From positions 29,432,992 to 29,496,991 of the forward strand of contig NC_135998.1 of assembly GCF_048128805.1 (NCBI RefSeq): 64,000 nucleotides of DNA, written 5' to 3'. Below, one piece after another: positions 46,441 through 62,559 of this stretch. How positions within the stretch are numbered: position 1 is the first letter of the stretch; each line of letters starts with the position of its first letter. The notes under the pieces were generated by a model. It worked only from the letters and a program-made list of their open reading frames with translations. It did no database searches and was not told the origin of the DNA. Source of the DNA: Centroberyx gerrardi. Taxonomy: Eukaryota; Chordata; Actinopteri; Beryciformes; Berycidae. The translations under genes and the position numbers were made by a program.

Positions 46441-46894
46441 AAAGCCGAGATGTGGATCTACTGTTCGCCACTAGATGTCGTGATTTCATTATTTGACACG
46501 GACATTCATTATTTGATGGTTCAATTCATGGTCTGTGTGTCTCCACATGACAAACATGATGTGATGTGACGTTAGGCGCATTAGAGATCGATTTAGATCA
46601 ATCTCTATTTGTGTCTCTGTATGGAAAACACTGCATCTCACAGTGAAAGACGCCCTCTAGAGGCAATCTGACGAAGCGACAGCTGACTCTTGTTGATATT
46701 GACTGCCTGACCTGAATTTGCCTCGTGATGCCTCAAGCACTTTCACCATCATTCTGCTGAATGAAATAATAGTAAAATTAGACTATTCCACATTTTGCTG
46801 CAGACCCCCAAAGCCCTGGGAACTGCTATGGGAACTGGCCTAAATAAATGACAGTGTAGATATGTAGGCTAACCTTTGAAATTGTGTATTTCAG
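46441..46894. other. Flank between minisatellite and Harbinger gene
   Basis: Contains ACTAGATGTCG and CCCTCTAGAGGC phrases, and a splice acceptor (TGTATTTCAG) at 46885-46894. Otherwise nothing recognised. Confidence 0.35.
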
Positions 46895-47419
46895 GGAGTT
46901 AGTCATGCCAGGTGACCGTAGACCAAGAAAGAAAAACTTCACGCATGAAGAAATTATTATCCTCCTCACAAAATACAAACAAAACAAAGAAGCTTTGGAG
47001 TCCAAATTCAACACTTTCACAACAAATAAAAGAAAACAGCAAATATGGGAAGACATCACAGAGGCCATAAATGCAAAGGGAGTGGAACACAGAGAAATTA
47101 AAGATATAAGGAAGAAATGGAGCGACCTGAAAATGCAAGCTGTTGAGGACAGGAGGTGGACCAAAACCTGACATGGGGTCATATTCAACACTGGTCGTAG
47201 ACATTGTTGGGGAAGACTCTCCCTCTGTCATTGGTATTGTAGATGGTCCTGAGAGTGAGCCTGCAGAGAACATACAGCAGCCCTCCAGAGAAGCTCCAAC
47301 ACCCCTGCTTTCAGCAGAAACCCTCCTTGCTCCACTTACAGCACCCCTTTCACCTCCAGCATTGGCAGCACAAGCATCAGCAGGACCCTTCCTTGCTCCA
47401 CCTTCAGCATCCCTTACAT

Positions 47420-50125
<2,706 letters not shown>

Positions 50126-50439
50126 CCTTACATCCCCAGCATCGGCAGCACCCCTTTTACCAGAGATGGATGTAGATGTCAGTGCTCATCCTCAAGCACT
50201 GTCATCACAGGATAGGTGTAACATAAGCCACCCACCACCAGCCAAGAGGGCCAGAGGCAACACAAGAGCTTCTAGGAAGAGGATGTAACTACATTAAGAT
50301 GTTGCCTTTTCACAGCGGAAATTGAGAAGATCAGGCAGGAGACATTGAAAATCCAAGCAGAAAAGGAAAAAATAGAGCTTGAAAAGATCAAATTGAATAT
50401 AGAAATATTTAAATACAAGAGGAATTGAAAGCACAGGGA

Positions 50440-50889
50440 TACAAATGAAATTTTCACAAATGAAAAATAATTACCAAATAATTTGTAGTCAAATAATATT
50501 TTAGTGTAAAGAGCTAATAAGCTACAGATATAGTTTAGATAACAGAATTTTACATAGTTGAGTGTGTAGAATATTTACATATATTGTTGGATTTGGTTGT
50601 ACATCAATATTATCTATATTTTTATTCTAAAATTATATTATACTGTATGTATATATATATACAATTTATGAGTTAAAAAATAGATATTTGAACATTAGAT
50701 GTAATTACAAGCCTATATTTAGAATCTGGTCACCTATTTGATTGTTGATTGTTGTATATTTATAATGATTATTTATTTGTGCAGTATAAATATTTAAACA
50801 TGTATGTATATGCTATTGACAATATTTTTGCTTATGCTTCTTATTAAACTTTTTTACTGTAGCCCACATCAGCCTTCTTCTTGTTCATG
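50440..50889. other. AT-rich spacer between the convergent Harbinger genes
   Basis: Very AT-rich, with AATAAA-like and TATATA stretches. No gene. It probably holds the 3' ends of both Harbinger genes. Confidence 0.5.
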
Positions 50890-52087
50890 GAACCATAGGC
50901 TATATATTTCGATGTGCAGCTCATTCAAAATAAGTTGCTGTGAGGTATGCCCGGATTGTGGCAGCTTCAGTTGGTAGGTGGTCCTCAATGGCCAAGGGAA
51001 TGTCTATGTCACCCTCATCATCTGCATTTCTTCCACGATTGGTACCTTCCACATCATTGCCAGGTTGTGAAGGACAACACAGGCACCAGCCACAACTGCA
51101 GCTCTGTCAGGCTCCATTAATATGCCTGTCATTCACCAAATAAATTACTATATGCTGAAAATACTATATGAATAACACTAATACTATATTCTAATAATAT
51201 AAATAGAGCCTTCAATTTAAATTTAAATGTATATATTGTAATAACCTACTATTTGAATGAAATTTAATTTAAGATAAACACCTCTTTGCAAACAGTTTCT
51301 GGTTTTGGTGTGTGCTGAATTGTAGCGTTGCTCACTGATGTTTGCTCGGCTGTGGTATGGGGTCATAAGCCACTTTCTCAGGGGATACCCTGAGTCTCAA
51401 CCTCCCAGGGTATCTGTCTGCCTCAAAGTCTCTCCAAAGACTGGACTGCTTGAGAATGAAGCTGTCATGCTTGGACCCAGGCCACCTTATCACACAATTT
51501 GTAATGGCGAGGTCAGCATCACACACAATCTGAGCATTGATTGAGTGGTAACCTTTCCTATTCACAAAGTCATTCTCGTTATCTCTGGGTGTCTTAATTC
51601 TGAAGTGTGTGCCATCTGCACATCCAAGTATGTCAGGGAAGCTGGCAATCTGGTAGAATTTCTGATGGGTTCTGTTTTGTTGCTCAGGCTGTGAAGGGAA
51701 CCTAATATAGTTGTTCAGGCGCTGACATAATGATAGTGCAACTGCTCATATTGCTGTACATACAGTAGATTTATGCACTTGAATGGAGTCGCAAACCAAG
51801 TTTTGAAATTATCCTGTAGCAAAATATCTTAGTGCCAAACACACTCGAGGGGAAGGGCTGAGGGCAGCGTTTCTGTCCGTGTCATGCTGCAAATCTGCCG
51901 TTAGAAGATCGATGATTTTTTGTATCTCTGCTCGGGGAAAACGAAAGCGCGAGTATAAATCTATATCATCATATTGGTCAAAAGGATGTAATCTGTCACG
52001 GAGGACGCGTTGCCGACGTAAACCACGCTGGATTTGTTCCTCCTGCTCCTCCAGCAAGTTATCCCACCTCTCAAATTGATGTGCCAT
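50890..52087 (-). pseudogene. Harbinger/PIF transposase (DDE_Tnp_4 type), decayed
   Basis: On minus the N-terminal region starts MAHQFERWDNLLEEQ at 52087 with FPRAEIQKIIDLL. A gap and frame change follow, then SFPDILGCADGTHFRI (first catalytic Asp), NRKGYHSINAQIVCDADL and WPGSKHDSFIL (second Asp). The third acidic residue region (usually near LGDSGYPL) is scrambled at GRLRLRVSPEK. The C-terminal AGACVVLHNLA motif is near 51060. Several frameshifts make it inactive. The enzyme cuts and pastes Harbinger elements. Confidence 0.82.
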
Positions 52088-52261
52088 GCCAACGGTTATC
52101 TTGTGGGATAACCTAGTAGGAGGTAGGTGTAAGTTTTAAGTTGTAACTTAAGTCTACGTCGTAACTATTTCAGTTGGTGCAACCGTTAATTTTAGTAATG
52201 CGTAAATTCAGACTTAGTGAGACTTTACATTCAAACTAGCCTACGTTTGAACTTAAGTTTA

Positions 52262-52475
52262 ACTGGTGCAACTGGCTGCTGGTCTTTGGACCACAAGGTT
52301 GTGAGTTCAAGCCCCTGATGAACTGTGACCATTTTGAAGTTTCATAAAAAGTACATCAACACTAAATCACACAGTGCAGAAAACTCATGCAGGTGTTTGA
52401 CATCATCTGTCAATGGCAAAATACCTGAATGGCAAAACTGATTGGGGTGTGACCGGACGTTTCAACCAAGTGGCC
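52262..52475 (+). mobile_element. SINE-like repeat, copy 1
   Basis: Begins with a tRNA-like B-box region (GGTTGTGAGTTCAAGCCC, about 52298-52315) and continues through AACTGTGACCATTTTGAAG, ending near GGACGTTTCAACC at 52480. A second copy lies inverted at 63715-63908. Confidence 0.65.
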
Positions 52476-52479
52476 AAAA

Positions 52480-52990
52480 CCAGAGGTGAATTCTGAAGCC
52501 AATAAGGAAGTGGCTGAAAGCTGCAGTTCCTCTAATGTCCGCTAGGGTCGGCTCCAAAGAGACTCCAAATCCCGCCCAACTCCATTCAAGTCAATGGAAC
52601 CACAGCCCAACTTCTCACTCAAAATATAAAGTCAATACATTTTTTCGACAAGAGATTATGGTCTCAGTAGTTAATTTTACTTCTTCTAATATGCGTCCGT
52701 TTGGCAATTTTCAAAATAATTGCATCATTAACCCCCGGCTTTGCTCTGGCTGCTCCAGCTCCAAAAAATGTCAACATGGCAGCGCTCGTAAACCCCAACT
52801 TTTGGCTTCAAAGCGGACCTTCAGAAACCGTCTATGCCTTTTACACATGAAACCTGTAAAACTGCCATTTTAATTTTTCCGGTAAAGGTAGCAGTTTCTG
52901 TTGTTCACGCAAGACATGCCTTTCTGCTTTTTTAACATAATGCTACCACTCACACAATATTGGCAATACCGTTAAATTCCACTGTTTTCA
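52480..52990. repeat. Probable interspersed repeat
   Basis: Phrases such as CTCCATTCAAGTCAATGG and ACATGAAACCTGTAAAACTG are ones I recall from a common fish repeat. Ends are not defined. No real gene. Confidence 0.4.
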
Positions 52991-53995
52991 TTTCCCGTAA
53001 ATGTGTTTAATCGCCGGAGTCACTGCAGTTTGAAAACAAGTCGGGCAAAAAAAAAAAAAAAAGTAAAGCTGCAGCCCGTTGTATAGTGGTTTGTATTTCC
53101 CTCCTACAGTTCGACAACAGAGCTTCCTAACGTTGTGCTGCTGTGCCGTTAATGTTACGGCATCGTTCACACATACAGTCGATATGGAACTTTACTAGGC
53201 TTTGCTGTGTGTTAGTTACAGGTGTGTTGCGGTTTTGTCACCCTGTAGTGGTCAGCTTTAATAATAATTATGTAATACTCTGGAAATATTTGCTTACCAG
53301 TCCTTTCCTCTTAAAAAGAACTTCCATATTCTACTTTAGAAGACGGTTGAGGTTTTAACTGTATTGTTACCCAATACCTATTATGAAAGTAGCTACTATG
53401 CAACACAGTAAAGTCTCTGTGGTTACTCTATTCCTTGGTTCAATAGGGGGTAGTTACTACATCACCTCCTTAAACAGAGCTACCTGACAACTACAAAGTA
53501 TGGTGCCAGCAATTAAATTAATGAAGTACATTCAGTACATGGAGCGAGCGAGCGCTAACAGCTAATGGGCTGACATTAGTCTGCTACTTTTCCTCCCAAG
53601 AATTGTGTAGTATGGGTTTGTGAGATTGTTAACAACTCGAACTGCAAGCTGCCAACAAATTCTGACACAACACCACATAGAAATGTTGTTTTACCAAGGA
53701 AAGGAAGGTTATAATATACATTACAATAGAAAACTCAATTGCGTCACTACTTCAAATAACAAATCCCCAAGAGAACACTGACACATATCCCAGGATGCAT
53801 AGCTCTGAAAATGAAGCGCTGAAACTTTGTGAAGAGAGTATTGTAAGTTTGCATGTTGAAGTTTTGTGATTTCATTATGTGTAACCATTAATCAGACCAA
53901 TACAAACATTAAGTGTTATATTTTTTCTCGGAAGTATTCAAACTGGAATTACGACAGATTTGTTTTATTTCAAGCTTGCAAAACCTTATGACCAC
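52991..53995. other. Intergenic, nothing recognised
   Basis: Poly-A at 53047-53062. No domain-like frames. Confidence 0.4.
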
Positions 53996-54278
53996 TGTGA
54001 CGACCCTCCCACTCTCCTGGCTCTGTCTTGCAGGAGCCTGGTGGGTGGGGCCGTCAAGGCTGATTGAGTGCACCTGGGCCCGGTGTACTCCTTGGGTTTA
54101 AAAAGCCATCTGACCAACAATTGCTCCTCCCTCCTCACTTATGCACACCTTTTGTTCTGTTCTTTTCGTTTGATGTACTTTGTTTACCCCTTAGTTTTAG
54201 TTAATAAATCATTGTTTTAACTTTTACTTTGGCGTATGTCTCCCCTCCTTTGTTACTTCCTTGAGCCAGGTTGTAACA
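53996..54278 (+). repeat. 5' LTR
   Basis: Starts TGTGACGACCCTCCC and ends GGTTGTAACA. Contains TTTAAAAAG (TATA-like) and TTAATAAATC (polyadenylation-like). Very similar to 55950-56232. Confidence 0.9.
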
Positions 54279-54280
54279 TA

Positions 54281-54336
54281 TGGGGGCTCGTCCGGGATCC
54301 ATATGGTTGTAACATATGGGGGCTCGTCCTAAGTTT
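54281..54336 (+). promoter_or_regulatory. Primer-binding site, partly duplicated
   Basis: The proline-tRNA primer site occupies 54281-54298. The LTR end plus the first 13 nt of the site are then repeated at about 54305-54330, giving two partial copies in tandem. Confidence 0.75.
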
Positions 54337-55949
54337 TTGTACTCTTCGTTTTGCACTCAGTTTGTTTTGTTTAACTTTGTCAGTCCACTTGCTAGCATGG
54401 TCAGTGAGAGGCTGCACTGCAATGGTAGTGTTTTTGGGGAGTTATACGTCAGAGTGTTTGGTTTTGGTTGGCTTAGTTTGTGCTATGGCTTGGCTTACTG
54501 TTGTATTCCAGTTTTTCCAGTTTCATTGGTTGCCTGGTATCATTTATATGTGCCAGTAGTTTTGTGGTGTTTGGTGAGGGGAGAGCCATCTCTGGCATCC
54601 GCCAGTGCTGGAGATGTTTGTTTGGTGGGGACCTAGGTCCTTGGTGTAGCAGCAGTACTAGTTTGGGTAGTCTAGCCTGGTAAGTTTTGGAGCAGTATTG
54701 TGTATTTCCCCTGTTGGGCATAGCAGTGTTTCCCCTTTGGGTTTCGCTGGTATTTCTTTGTAGTGTTGTGACGAACGTGGAAAGAGCAGTTGTCTCGGGA
54801 GCACGTCCCTGGTCTCGAGAGGGTTGTCGGCTTGCCGATCGCTTTTCTCGCACCAGTGGGTTTTAGTGCATAAATGCCCACCACAAGTAGTCGCATGAGG
54901 ACTAGGGTTGTATTTAGCTAGTTACTGGTTAGGTAGCTAGTGGGGAAACTCTGTTTGGGTAGGCTGCCCAAACCATGTCTGCTGGGTGAACTGTAGCCAT
55001 GGTTTGGTCCTTTTGTTTTTTTTTGTGATTAGGCTTCTTCTTGTGGCTCTGTTTTGTGATTGATTGTGGCTAGTGTTGAGGATTGGGCAATTTTGGCTTG
55101 GGTAAGCATGAGCTATGATGGCTTTAGATACTGCTAGTGTTAATGGCTTACAGTTGGTAAGTGCTTTCCTGAAGGCTTGTAAGTTACCTGCTCTTGTTAT
55201 AACAGTTTGGTCTTTGTGTGTGCCAGTGTCATCTTTGTAATGTGCTGGTGTGGCCAGTACTACGCTTTGTTTGGGTAACACTGTGTTACCTTGGGTTGCG
55301 CTAGGGATGTGCAGCTTTTTGGATAGTTTTGGGTGCTGCTATGGCACTGTGGTTTTGGTGTTTGTGTTGCCACAGTGTCAGTAGGATTACTGTTAGTAGT
55401 TGGGTGTCTACTTCGGAGCAGTCTTGTTAGATGAGCTATGCACACTTTTGGGCAATTCACTGTCATAAGACTGGGGTTGCGGCCTATCTGTTTGAGCAGG
55501 GTACACTGGCTTGGAAGCAGCCTCTTGGTAAGCCTGAAAACCTAGCAGCGTGTTTGAGAACATTGTTGCCGACATCACCTCCCGCAAGGTGATGACAGTG
55601 TGAGTGCCATCTCTTTTTGGGTGGGAGTTGTTTGTCTGGTCACCTGTGCTGGGAAGTCTGCAGTCTTTCCTGTTGCTTTGCCTTGCCCTTTACACCGTAC
55701 AACCTCAACCTTCACCACGTTAAGGGACTGACAACATGGTGATGGTCCTGTTGTCCCAGCCTTGAAGCCCAATTGTGTTGTCTCTGTTCTCCTGTGCTGC
55801 TCTTACCTTCCTCTTAAATGCTGCCTAGGTGCTGAGGACGGGGCAAGAAGCTTGCCAGGGGCAGGTGAGCCGGAGAATATTAAGTGTGTAAACTTGTCTT
55901 TTGTTTGTTACAGGGGTTCCTGGTGGGACCCTGTTTTTATGGAGGGAGG

Positions 55950-56232
55950 TGCGATGACCCTCCCACTCTCCTGGCTCTGTCTTGCAGGAGCCTGGTGGGT
56001 GGGGTCGTCAAGGCTGATTGAGTGCACCTGGGCCCGGTGTACTCCTTGTACTCCATCTGACCATCAGTTGCTCCTCCCTCCTCACTTACGCACACCTTTT
56101 GTTCTGTTCTTTTCATTTGATGTAGTTTGTGTTTTGTTTACCCCTTAGTTTTAGTTAATAAATAATTGTTTTAACTTTTACTTTGGCGTATGTCTCCCCT
56201 CCTTTGTTACTTCCTTGAGCCGGGTTGTAACA
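55950..56232 (+). repeat. 3' LTR
   Basis: Starts TGCGATGACCCTCCC directly after a purine tract and ends GGTTGTAACA. Differs from the 5' LTR by small indels around 56045 and 56125 and some substitutions. Confidence 0.9.
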
Positions 56233-57410
56233 CCATGGAACCTCCCACACAAATACAAATTCCTTCTTGCATCTATTAAACAAAGGAATAATGTATCTAC
56301 AGAGTAATATCCATGTAATATTGAGGCATCAAGCCTGACTGATGCAGTACTCTCATAATCGGTATTGGGTAACAATGTTGTAACAACCTCATCGGTCTTC
56401 TTAACTAGAATATGGAAGTTCCCTTTAAAAGAGAAGGAAAGGTGCGGTTAGCAATGTTTCAGAAGTATTGAATAGTGATTATTCAGTAATTGTTGCACAA
56501 GAGATGGGGCCAACTCTTGCACCTAGAGACACAATACCAGTGGTCAACAGTCCACTCTTGGAACCAACGGATTCCAAGAGTGGACTGTAACCGGCAAAAC
56601 CTCCAGCTCTACTAAATGGGCCTCAATGTAGCAACCATAGCATCCTTTCTCCACTGCTTAGGGATGTCTACCTCATAATGCTCTGCATACAAAGTAAAAC
56701 AACAAACCAACGAGACCACATGGACTACGTTGCTAATGCCTATTGGGAGAGTAAGTTCCACTGATAACAGCCAACCCTTGACACAACACCAGGAAAAAAA
56801 ATGTACTGTTACCTCACCAAGTAAACCCACCCCACTGGATTTTCCAAATGATACCCAGAGCTCTTACCCCAAAACAAGAGGACCAAAACTCCTGTTTGGA
56901 ATGTGTGTTCTCCCTCAGTGTTAGCCCAAACACTGTTAACTGCTACAGCCAACAATTAAATTGTGTACAACACCGGTTCCACACAAATACAACGATAACC
57001 ATCTGGTGAACTATTCCAGGGATTAACAAACTTTAAGATCCTGGACGAGCCCCCATTTGTTACAAGTTGGCTCAAGCTTGCAACAAATGAGGGAGACCAC
57101 ACGGAAATCAAAGGAATAATTTATTTAACTAACAGAAAGTAACCCAAATAAGCAGTGGGATGTGGAGATCAGCAAGGTCAGTAGTGTAATGCATGTGTGA
57201 GGCGTGGGAGTGTTAAATATCCTAAATTAACAGGTTCTCGGTTTGGAGCCCCCAAGTTGTATCTAGGAAGGTAGAGAGCAAACTGGCCAGACCCTAACCC
57301 AGACCAAGTATGTATAGCTGCAGCCTGGAGCACCTCCAAATGGGCGGGGGGGACGCTCATAGTTTGCCCCTACCAACTCCAGTGAGAAGGCCCTGGCGTG
57401 CCTATCCATC
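56233..57410 (-). mobile_element. Second ERV-like element, opposite orientation
   Basis: On minus, an LTR-like stretch (about 57410 to 57058) ends GCCAACTTGTAACA, similar to the end of the LTRs at 54-56 kb, and is followed by a proline-tRNA primer site with one mismatch (57055-57038). The internal part toward 56233 has no recognisable genes. The outer LTR border is uncertain and a second LTR is not seen. Confidence 0.6.
56548..56587. repeat. Perfect 16-bp hairpin
   Basis: Arms CAGTCCACTCTTGGAA and its reverse complement with an 8-nt loop, inside the second ERV-like element. Confidence 0.95.
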
Positions 57411-58733
57411 ACCTATTTACAAATAAATTTGGGACCATTTCATGATAAGACAACACTAACACTAACACACACTAACAACAATAACACATTTAAAGTTTTG
57501 TAGTATTCATTGATGTAATCAAAAGACTGAAAGAAACCACAATATAGCCTATTGAAAACAAAACAAAGTTTCTATACCCACCCATCCTGTCTCTCCAGTA
57601 TTAGCCAATATCAACTGATAAACAAACAGAAGCCTGTGCATATACACAAGCCAATACAGATGTTGTTAGGTTTTTAGCAAGCAGAGTTACAAGACAAAAT
57701 GACAAGAGTCAACACCAGAGTTCAGGGTTTTGAGGCTTAATTTATTTCATCCACTTTGTTCACAATCTTTGTTCCCATGGCCAAAGCGATGTCAGCCTGG
57801 TACCTGCTGAAGCCTCTTTGCACTGCAGAATGTTGATGGTTACCTTAAAAAACAGAAGAGAAGTTGTCACATAAATCCTTTCTATAATTCTCAAACTCCA
57901 TTTGGCCACAAATAGTTTTACACAAAGCTCACTCAGTAGTATGAATTTATTTTGAACTACCAAACTGAATGTGTAGTGCTTAAAAAATAAGAAGCAGTAT
58001 TTTAAGGCTCCATTACGTGCTTGTAATAACATTATTTCATCATATCAGTGATGAAGGCCACATTTTCTACATGGATGTTGGTCCAGCCTGGGTTGACCTC
58101 CCCTTTTTGTTAATGGAAATGTGTGTCTGTAAAAACAAAAAAATACAGAGCCCCCCATGGGTCACATAGGAAAAAAATATGTATGCACCTGCACCCGGTT
58201 TAACACGTCCATACTCTCAAATTAATAATCTGTGCACTGGAATTAACAATTGGTGTGATGGATGAGTCATCTGACCCAAGTTTGATATAGTTGTAAAGGA
58301 AATTATAATGTCAAAGAAGGAATTTCGGTGACATTTGATTTGATGTTTTACTCTGCATTGCATGCTTTCACATGATTTCTATACAGTAGGTGTAACGAAG
58401 GCGCACTTCGTTACTAATCCTTTGCACTATTTGCACATTTGTATTGTACACTTGATTTATTGAATGGTTTGCACAGCATAGTTTGCACAGCGTAATTTGC
58501 ACAGTAACATTTGCACAGCATTAATAATTGCACACAGAGTCATGATTTAAAGTAGGCTATTTTATTGAATATATATTTTACTAAACATTTTAAGTTTGTT
58601 TGTGTGAGTGATTTTATCTTGTCCTGCTGGAGCAGTTACTCAGCATGGGCAAGGATTGAGGCTCCACCTGTAGAAGTAAACAATGTTCAGTACTTAACCT
58701 GACATGGAATGGGTTTTCACTGTTTGGTTGAAT
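57411..58733. other. Intergenic, nothing firm
   Basis: A palindromic GTAACGAAG ... CTTCGTTAC pair lies at 58392-58414, and repeated TTTGCACAG units at about 58469-58520. No gene recognised. Confidence 0.35.
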
Positions 58734-58768
58734 GTCATGATCTGGTATGGCCCATACCAGATCATGAC
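58734..58768. repeat. Perfect 17-bp palindrome
   Basis: Arms GTCATGATCTGGTATGG and its reverse complement around a single central C. Confidence 0.95.
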
Positions 58769-58829
58769 TACCGAGCACCTATATATAGTTCCAGGAGGGA
58801 CCATATGATGGGATAGCAGAGGGGGGGGG

Positions 58830-59227
58830 TGTTGTGTGTTTGTTTGGACTAAAATGTATATTGTTTATATGTTGCAGTATTTATTGTTTGAGAGCAACAT
58901 CTGTTGAACTGTACAGTATGTTATTCAATATGTAGAATGATATTTTAAAGGGGAAGTGTAGAATATTGTTGAATGTCATTAAGTACACCCCTATAGTTGG
59001 TAGCATCCAGGTTAATTACCTGAGGCAGAGTATAAAAGGCTGCCAGTGTTTATCTGACTCTGCTGTTGCTCTGGAGAGCTGCTCACAGCCATGCCTCTCA
59101 CTTATGTCAAACTAGATTTGTCGCTGTCTTGTTATGTCATCTTTGTGGGTGAATAAACACCTTTGTTTGCACCGTACCACCGCCTCTTTTGCTGTGAATC
59201 CAGCCGCTAATCGGGTCAAGCCTAACA
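58830..59227 (+). mobile_element. LTR with upstream polypurine tract
   Basis: A purine run (AGCAGAGGGGGGGGG, 58815-58829) is followed by TGTTGTGTG and ends GGGTCAAGCCTAACA. Inside are TATAAAAGG (59031-59039) and AATAAA (59152-59157) in the order expected for an LTR. No matching LTR is seen upstream, so it is a solo or orphan 3' LTR. Confidence 0.6.
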
Positions 59228-59385
59228 GTAGGCTAGGCTACAAGCACGATCAATAGCGAGAAACTAGGTTTCAAGTTGTCACAAAATTGTACGGTGATGT
59301 GGGAATAAGAATAACCCACTCCGGATTATGGTTCACAATATATAGGCCTGACAGTACATAATCAATGCATATGTAGACCTAGCAG

Positions 59386-59388
<3 letters not shown>

Positions 59389-59428
<40 letters not shown>
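59389..59428. repeat. (AT)n microsatellite
   Basis: About 20 AT units. Confidence 0.95.
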
Positions 59429-59434
<6 letters not shown>

Positions 59435-59839
59435 TAAGAAATATTACACAAGAGGGTGTAGTTCACTGCCATTATTGTCTATAGTTATGTGGCTTGGCTG
59501 CGAAGCATGTGTTGGTAACAATGATCCTACATGAGGAACAAAGGTTCACCCATCATCACCCATCTACCTAATGTCACAAATCGTGCTTCTGATAGACAAA
59601 AAAGAATTCACAATGGCATCAGTTTAAAATTTTAAAGCAATCAAAACTCAACCCTAAGTCTAATTATTAAAAGGGTGTTGTCAAATCCGGACTGTCCCGA
59701 TTCAACATAAACTCTATGTTCATCGTCGATGTTACATTTGGTGTTAAATACATCTAAAAACTGTTAGACTCAAGCAAATCTTTGTGATAAGCCATACTCA
59801 CTTCCATCGTAGCTTCCACTTTCCTTAAGCTAAGGAAGC

Positions 59840-60100
59840 ATGCTAAAGTCGAGCAGTGCTCCAAATGGCAGCTGTCAGTCTCTGTTGCTGTCGTCGTCAG
59901 CCCTCCCATTTGGAGCTAAGCACCTCCCACTTGGAGTTAGCACCCACCTATTTGGAGGTACTCCGGGCTGCAGCTATACCCTACTCAACCAGACGGCCCT
60001 TCCAGCTCTGCCCACTGGCCATCTGCAAAAGGAAACAGACAAAGGGGAACACAGCCAGCAGAGAGGGCGGGGCCGTCACAGTCTTATATAGGCTACATTA
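59840..60100. repeat. Segment related to the LTR at 57.3 kb, with internal repeats
   Basis: TATTTGGAGGTACTCCGGGC followed by TGCAGCTATAC matches the reverse complement of 57310-57345. ATTTGGAGCTAAGCACCTCCC and CTTGGAGTTAGCACCCACC are imperfect tandem units. It lies just upstream of the trypsin gene and may be LTR-derived promoter DNA. Confidence 0.45.
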
Positions 60101-60234
60101 AACCCAGTGTTCTTGTCACTGTTTGATGTGTACACCTGAAGATAAAAGACCTTGAGAGCAGATAAGAGGACTAAAATACATCGTAAATAGAGGCTGAGGA
60201 CACACTAGTCCTGCCAACCAGACAGACAGAAAGC

Positions 60235-61801
<1,567 letters not shown>

Positions 61802-62224
61802 GCAGCATAGACTTAGGAAGCTATTAAACTGGGCATACATAAAATCTGTGTGTATAACTGTGTGATTTACTGTGTGCACTGTGTGGTTCTATCACTGTGT
61901 CATTAGCATGGCATTGATCAAGGACTATCACTCATTAGTTTGAAAATTCACTTGCCTTCAGTGCCATAATTCACAGCTCAGGTAAGCATGATATGAAAGA
62001 ATGTGAAAACTGAGAGTGTAATATCTTATGTGTGAAAAGAATAGCTCTAGCTCCCTCTCCTGATTTAATAGTGATTGCTCATATACATAGAAAATATAGC
62101 ATAATTGGTTAAATTCGTGAAAAGTAAAACTTGCAGATACTGATATTCATTTAGTTAATTAAATGAGATTGAGGTATGGTTCATATTAAACAGTACTCAT
62201 TTTTCTACCATATAATTTTTTTGA
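61802..62224. other. Trypsin 3' flank
   Basis: AT-rich with no further genes seen. Confidence 0.4.
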
Positions 62225-62345
62225 CAAGGACAATTTAGCTGATGCTCTTACCCAGAATGACTTTACAATGAATGAGCAGGCAAGGTCAAATGCCTCGCTC
62301 AAGGACACATTGACAGGACAGGATTATGGGATGTTATGTTTAAGG
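62225..62345 (+). repeat. Diverged copy of the repeat at 37785
   Basis: Contains AGCTGATGCTCTTACCCAGA and CTCGCTCAAGGACACATTGA, matching the same common fish repeat core in worn form. Confidence 0.5.
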
Positions 62346-62559
62346 CTATCCTGCCGCCCAAAAAAGATATAATGCACATAAGTGAGCATTGCTGCAAAGG
62401 TGACAGTGACTTTTCATCGGGGCGGAAACACAGACAAATTTCTCTCTTGGAAATCAATATGAGCCATTATCTACCAATATCTCAAATAGGATAATCCAGC
62501 ATCAAATGTAGATATCGAAATAAGCAAATACATTCATATTTATTGGTTTTGGTGTAGCT

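Larger units (their letters stand above)
53996..56232 (+). mobile_element. Endogenous-retrovirus-like element without recognisable genes
   Basis: Two direct LTRs of 283 bp each flank a 1.67-kb internal region. Just after the 5' LTR an 18-nt string matches the primer site for proline tRNA used by gammaretrovirus-type elements. A purine tract (GGAGGGAGG) precedes the 3' LTR. The internal region shows no gag, pol or env homology that I can see. Flanks CCAC and CCAT may be a 4-bp target duplication with one change. Confidence 0.85.

Noticed and set aside
52140..52270. Terminal inverted repeat of the Harbinger element
   Set aside because: AACTTAAGT-type words occur on the right side but I found no partner near 46.5-46.9 kb, so the ends stay unresolved.
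54316..55466. Several 100-codon frames on both strands of the ERV-like interior
   Set aside because: Skewed base composition yields them; none shows gag, protease, polymerase or envelope motifs.
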